Assembly (NCBI GenBank): GCA_002347925.1
Contig: DDYL01000211.1
Coordinates: forward strand, 20,119 to 37,855
Source: Chloroflexi bacterium UBA2235
GTDB lineage: Bacteria; Chloroflexota; UBA11872; UBA12225
Direction: 5' to 3'
DNA length: 17,737 nucleotides
The translations under genes were made by a program, and so were the position numbers. Position 1 is the first letter of the stretch; every line of letters begins with the position of its first letter. The notes below the pieces were generated by a model. The model searched no databases and had not been told where the DNA came from. It worked only from the letters and a program-made list of their open reading frames with translations. Of this stretch, positions 14,773-17,737 are shown piece after piece.

Positions 14773-15618
14773 GTGGCAGGTTTGCCCTCAGAAGAAGCGC
14801 AGGCAGCACGCGGGCAGCGCGTGACCGTCCTTGATATTGGCTACGTGCGACTGGTCGATTGGATGGGTGACGACCTGTCGGTGACGAACGCAGCTCGCGC
14901 GTCGTACATGAAGGAAACCACCGCCTTCCGAGCCGCCGACGAGCGCCTCATCGCCTTCCTTGCCTCCAACGGTCACCATAGCCCCTTCAGGCATGCCACC
15001 GTCTCCCTGGAGATCAAGGCACCGATCATGATCGCCCGCCAATGGTTCAAGTACCGAGTTGGGGCGGCCCATACCCCAGACAGTGCCGAGTTCCTCGGCA
15101 TCGAAATGCCCGCCGATTTCGCCGAAGCGCTCGGATGGCGAGGCCAGGGGGATGACGGTGGTGATGGCAGTGGCGATCTCCTCCATGCAAGGAATGAAGC
15201 GAGCCGGCGCTACGTGACCTTGCCTCCGGAGTTCTACATCCCGGGTCTTCCTACCACCCCCGCATGGCGTTCACGCCCCGGGAACAGCAAGCAAGGATCC
15301 GGTGGACCTGTCGACGACGTAACCGCGGCCGAAGCGACGACTCGCCTTCAGTCGCTAATCGTCCAGGGACTTGAGCACTATGACTGGGCCCTGGCCTCGG
15401 GCATATGCGCCGAGCAGGCTCGTCTCTTCCTGCCCGCATATGGACTGCACACCGTCTGGAGATGGACGGCGAGTGTGCAGGCAATTTCCCACTTTCTCAC
15501 CCAGCGTCTCAATGAGGACGCCCAAGGTGAGATCCAAGCCTACGCACACGCCGTCCGCACACTGGTCACACCGCTATTCCCCAATGCACTGAAGGCACTG
15601 ATCTCCGTAGACGGTTAG
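14773..15618 (+). CDS. thyX: Flavin-dependent thymidylate synthase ThyX with a split signature loop
   Basis: ThyX makes dTMP from dUMP using methylene-THF, NADPH and FAD. Family elements are clear: NAARASYMK, LIAFLASNGHHSPFRHAT (60-76), IKAPIMIARQWFKYR (81-95), NEASRRYV (141-148), PPEFYIP, and the C-terminal RLFLPAYGLHTVWRW plus FLTQRLNEDAQGEIQAYA. The ThyX signature is normally RHR, four residues, then NE-x-S. Here it reads KYR, and about 45 residues (VGAAHTPDSAEF to LLHA) lie between it and NEAS. A second insert follows PPEFYIP (about 158-182). Length is 281 residues against about 220. I chose GTG 14773 because GAGGT lies 10 bases upstream; GTG 14764 is also in frame but nearly overlaps that site. 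Its stop overlaps the convergent VWA gene by 4 bases. Confidence 0.92.
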   Translation: MAGLPSEEAQAARGQRVTVLDIGYVRLVDWMGDDLSVTNAARASYMKETTAFRAADERLIAFLASNGHHSPFRHATVSLEIKAPIMIARQWFKYRVGAAHTPDSAEFLGIEMPADFAEALGWRGQGDDGGDGSGDLLHARNEASRRYVTLPPEFYIPGLPTTPAWRSRPGNSKQGSGGPVDDVTAAEATTRLQSLIVQGLEHYDWALASGICAEQARLFLPAYGLHTVWRWTASVQAISHFLTQRLNEDAQGEIQAYAHAVRTLVTPLFPNALKALISVDG

Positions 15619-16973
15619 CGCGGACGGACCATCGCGGGCAGGAACGGTGAGCGAGGGCGTCGCCTCGCATGTGCGGGGACCGGACCACTCCGGCGCAATG
15701 GAAGTTCGGCAAGTAGCGCTACAAGGTCGTGCAGTGACTCCAGACTGTGCGATGGCAGGAAGTCGTCGAGATAGGGCAAGGCCGCCTGCATCCCGCGCGT
15801 CAGGGGCTTGTAGCTCGGTGAACCAAGCAGTGGGTTGAGCCAGAACAACCGGAAGGACGTCCGTTGCAACCGGGCCATCTCCCTGCCGAGTTGAACCGGG
15901 TCACCTCGGTCCCACCCGTCTGAAATGATGAGGACAATTGCCCCACGCCCGAGCACACGACGCGCCCAGTTCCGATTGAATGACCCAAGGGCCTCACCCG
16001 TCCGGGTCCCGCCGTGAAGGTCCTGGACGTCTTCGTGGACCCGTGTCAGCGCATCCTCAACCCGACGTCGCTTGAGCGCGGGCGTAATGCGGGTGAGCCT
16101 GGTGGCGTACGCGAATGTCTCCACCGTCGCGCCGGTTCCATGCGAGACGGTGTGAAGGAACTGCAGCAGCAGGCGCGTATACCGTTCCATGCTGCCCGAG
16201 ACGTCACAAAGCAGGACGATTGGCCTCGGACGCACCTTGAGTTCCCGGCGGGCAAATGTCAACGGTTCGCCGCCAGTAGTGAGGCTTCGCCGGATGGTGC
16301 GCCGGAGGTCCAGCGTTGCCCCACGTGGAGACGGGCGCATCCGTCGGGTAAGCCGTTGGGCCGAACGGGTGCGCAGGCGAGCCATCAACCGGCGCAAGAC
16401 CGCAATCTCCGCATCAGTCAGGTGCGAGAAATCCCGCGTTCTCAGTGTCTCGCTCGAGCTGTAGCTTGCCACCGCAGGTGGTGCGCTGCCGTCGTCCGAC
16501 TGCGAAGCATCCGGAGGCTCATCAAGTTCGAATACGAACGCCGCTGCCCCAGGGGTCGGCGAACGGTCGTCGTCCTCGCCCTCGCCTTCCGCCGCATGTT
16601 CCGCATCTGGCGCGCCGGGCACACCCTCGGAATCCGAGCTACCCGCATCAGCCGGCGGCTCAACCGATTTCCTGCGCAACGGAGGGAAGAAACGTGCGAA
16701 TAACCTGTCAAAGGTATCTCGTTGGTCAGGTCGGGAGAGGAGTGACGTCCGCGCCGCAAAGTACAAGTCATCCCGCCGCCCAAGGTCAATGAACCCAAGG
16801 GTCGTTGCAAGGGTCTGTACCCGGGTCGGATCTGCTGGTATCCCCTCCGCTCGCAACGCCTGCCCGAATCGCAAGATGCGATGCAAGAACGCCCCGGCCA
16901 CCTCGTTTGGCCGTCCGATGGCATCACCGACGATGTCGGTCATCAACCGGCGTGGCGCGCCAGTCCCGGTCAC
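15615..16973 (-). CDS. VWA domain protein, CoxE-like (COG3552 type)
   Basis: This 452-residue protein has an N-terminal helical region (1-100), an acidic Ser/Asp/Glu/Pro-rich low-complexity stretch (about 103-172), a basic segment (195-230), and a C-terminal von Willebrand A domain. The VWA metal site (MIDAS) is complete in appearance: DVSGSM (257-262), the Thr in HGGTRTGEAL, and the Asp in LIISDGWDRGD. The end FLPSHSLESLHDLVALL is typical of CoxE-like proteins. Such proteins work with a MoxR/CoxD AAA+ ATPase in metal-cofactor insertion or complex assembly; CoxE of carbon monoxide dehydrogenase is the named example. No molybdenum enzyme gene is visible here, so the client is unknown. The GTG start overlaps the ATPase stop (GTGA), implying translational coupling. 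Confidence 0.9.
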   Translation of the reverse strand: MTGTGAPRRLMTDIVGDAIGRPNEVAGAFLHRILRFGQALRAEGIPADPTRVQTLATTLGFIDLGRRDDLYFAARTSLLSRPDQRDTFDRLFARFFPPLRRKSVEPPADAGSSDSEGVPGAPDAEHAAEGEGEDDDRSPTPGAAAFVFELDEPPDASQSDDGSAPPAVASYSSSETLRTRDFSHLTDAEIAVLRRLMARLRTRSAQRLTRRMRPSPRGATLDLRRTIRRSLTTGGEPLTFARRELKVRPRPIVLLCDVSGSMERYTRLLLQFLHTVSHGTGATVETFAYATRLTRITPALKRRRVEDALTRVHEDVQDLHGGTRTGEALGSFNRNWARRVLGRGAIVLIISDGWDRGDPVQLGREMARLQRTSFRLFWLNPLLGSPSYKPLTRGMQAALPYLDDFLPSHSLESLHDLVALLAELPLRRSGPVPAHARRRPRSPFLPAMVRPR

Positions 16974-17737
16974 GGGCGGACATCACTCCCAGAAGCCACC
17001 TCACCCACAAGGCGCGGATACAGGTCGCGCTGTACCCGGACCACATCTTCCTGATGCTTCAGGAGCGTCCCGAGCGTATCCAGGACAATCGGGTTCTTGA
17101 GTTCCTCAATCCCCAGGGCAATCATTGCTGCCGTCCAGTCGAGGGTCTCAGCTACTCCCGGAACCTTCCATAGGTCTTCCTTGCGAAGTGCCTGCACGAA
17201 CGTCGCAATCTGTACCGAAAGCGGTTTGGGCGCGTCAGGGATCCGGGCAGCGATGATCTCGAGTTCCTTCTGGACGGTCGGATACTCAATCCAGTGGTAG
17301 AGGCATCGGCGCTTCAAGGCATCGTGGAGTTCGCGGGTCCGGTTGGAGGTGATGATGACCATCGGAGGCACGGTCGCCTTGATCGTCCCGAGTTCCGGAA
17401 TCGTGACCTGCCAATCGGAAAGCAATTCAAGCAGGAATGCGTCAAACTCGTCATCGGCCCGGTCAAGTTCGTCAATGAGCAACACCGGAGGCATCTCACG
17501 GGTCGCCTCGATCGCCTGCAGCAGTGGGCGCCGGACGAGGAAACGCGGACCAAACAGGTCATCCGCATCCATCGAGCCACCTGCACCGGCCTGCGCTTCG
17601 AGCATGCGAATGTGAAGCATCTGCCGACTGTAGTCCCACTCATAGACCGCATGGGCTATGTCGAGGCCTTCATAACACTGGAGCCGGATGAGCGGTGCCC
17701 CGGTGATCGCACTTAGCGCCTTGGCAATCTCGGTCTT
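16970..17737 (-). CDS. MoxR-family AAA+ ATPase (CoxD-like), N-terminus cut by right edge
   Basis: The visible 255 residues begin inside Walker A (KTEIAKAL), so the first part lies beyond the window. Walker B is VLLIDELDRADDEFDAFLLE (85-104), sensor 1 is IITSNRTREL (128-137), and the arginine finger is in LKRRCLYHWIEYP (141-153). LIRLQCYEGLDIAHAVYEWDY and the insert GTIKATVPP are characteristic of MoxR proteins that pair with CoxE-like VWA proteins. In that pairing the ATPase remodels a client while the VWA protein acts as adaptor; CoxD helps mature the active site of carbon monoxide dehydrogenase. The stop overlaps the VWA start. The client is not visible. Confidence 0.93.
   Translation of the reverse strand, partial: KTEIAKALSAITGAPLIRLQCYEGLDIAHAVYEWDYSRQMLHIRMLEAQAGAGGSMDADDLFGPRFLVRRPLLQAIEATREMPPVLLIDELDRADDEFDAFLLELLSDWQVTIPELGTIKATVPPMVIITSNRTRELHDALKRRCLYHWIEYPTVQKELEIIAARIPDAPKPLSVQIATFVQALRKEDLWKVPGVAETLDWTAAMIALGIEELKNPIVLDTLGTLLKHQEDVVRVQRDLYPRLVGEVASGSDVRP

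Noticed and set aside
15042..15210. Frameshift or sequencing error in thyX
   Set aside because: The frame is continuous and both sides of the insertion read correctly in the same frame, so a clean in-frame insertion explains it better.
1..17737. Mobile element, prophage, CRISPR or tRNA genes
   Set aside because: No transposase or integrase-like frame, no regularly spaced direct repeats, and no gap with a cloverleaf-like sequence were seen by eye; the content is housekeeping throughout.

Overview
The window is a GC-rich, densely packed bacterial chromosome segment made almost entirely of housekeeping genes. I see no tRNA, rRNA, CRISPR array, transposase, integrase or prophage gene. The gene set (rpsB-tsf-pyrH-frr-cdsA-dxr-rseP order, a 174-residue EF-Ts, a MutL of the endonuclease type, flavin-dependent ThyX, a stand-alone cyclodeaminase-type folate enzyme, and a CoxD/CoxE-like AAA-VWA pair) suggests a free-living Gram-negative-like or monoderm lineage such as Chloroflexota. 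That placement is an inference from gene content; no marker in the window proves it.

Layout, left to right. Positions 1-495 (minus) hold the 5' part of miaA, cut by the left edge, preceded by a small unrecognised gene (629-991, minus). Positions 1142-3796 (plus) hold fchA (folate C1 interconversion) and mutL. From 13557 down to 3878 (minus) runs one long co-directional run: rpsB, tsf, pyrH, frr, cdsA, dxr, rseP, mutS. It links ribosomal protein S2, elongation factor Ts, UMP kinase, ribosome recycling, phospholipid and isoprenoid precursor synthesis, a membrane site-2 protease and, at its end, the mismatch sensor MutS. MutS and MutL are therefore convergent and only 81 bases apart. Divergent from rpsB is a single-domain cupin (13749-14252, plus). 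It is followed by a convergent EVE-domain protein (14292-14696, minus), then ThyX (14773-15618, plus), then a VWA protein and a MoxR/CoxD-like AAA+ ATPase (15615-17737, minus), the latter cut by the right edge.

How they work together: MutS and MutL form the core of mismatch repair, and MutL carries the metal-dependent nickase motifs expected where MutH is absent. ThyX and FchA both act on methylene/methenyl-tetrahydrofolate. CdsA and Dxr feed membrane lipid and isoprenoid synthesis. The MoxR-VWA pair is a classic chaperone-type module for cofactor or complex maturation.

I did not find a clearly new multi-gene system. The most notable items are a ThyX whose signature loop is split by a roughly 41-residue insertion and carries KYR instead of RHR, the absence of uppS from its usual place between frr and cdsA, the attachment of mutS to the translation/lipid operon, and several leader or intercistronic hairpins. 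Start codons were reassigned for mutL, pyrH, rpsB, fchA and thyX using visible Shine-Dalgarno sequences or family alignment.
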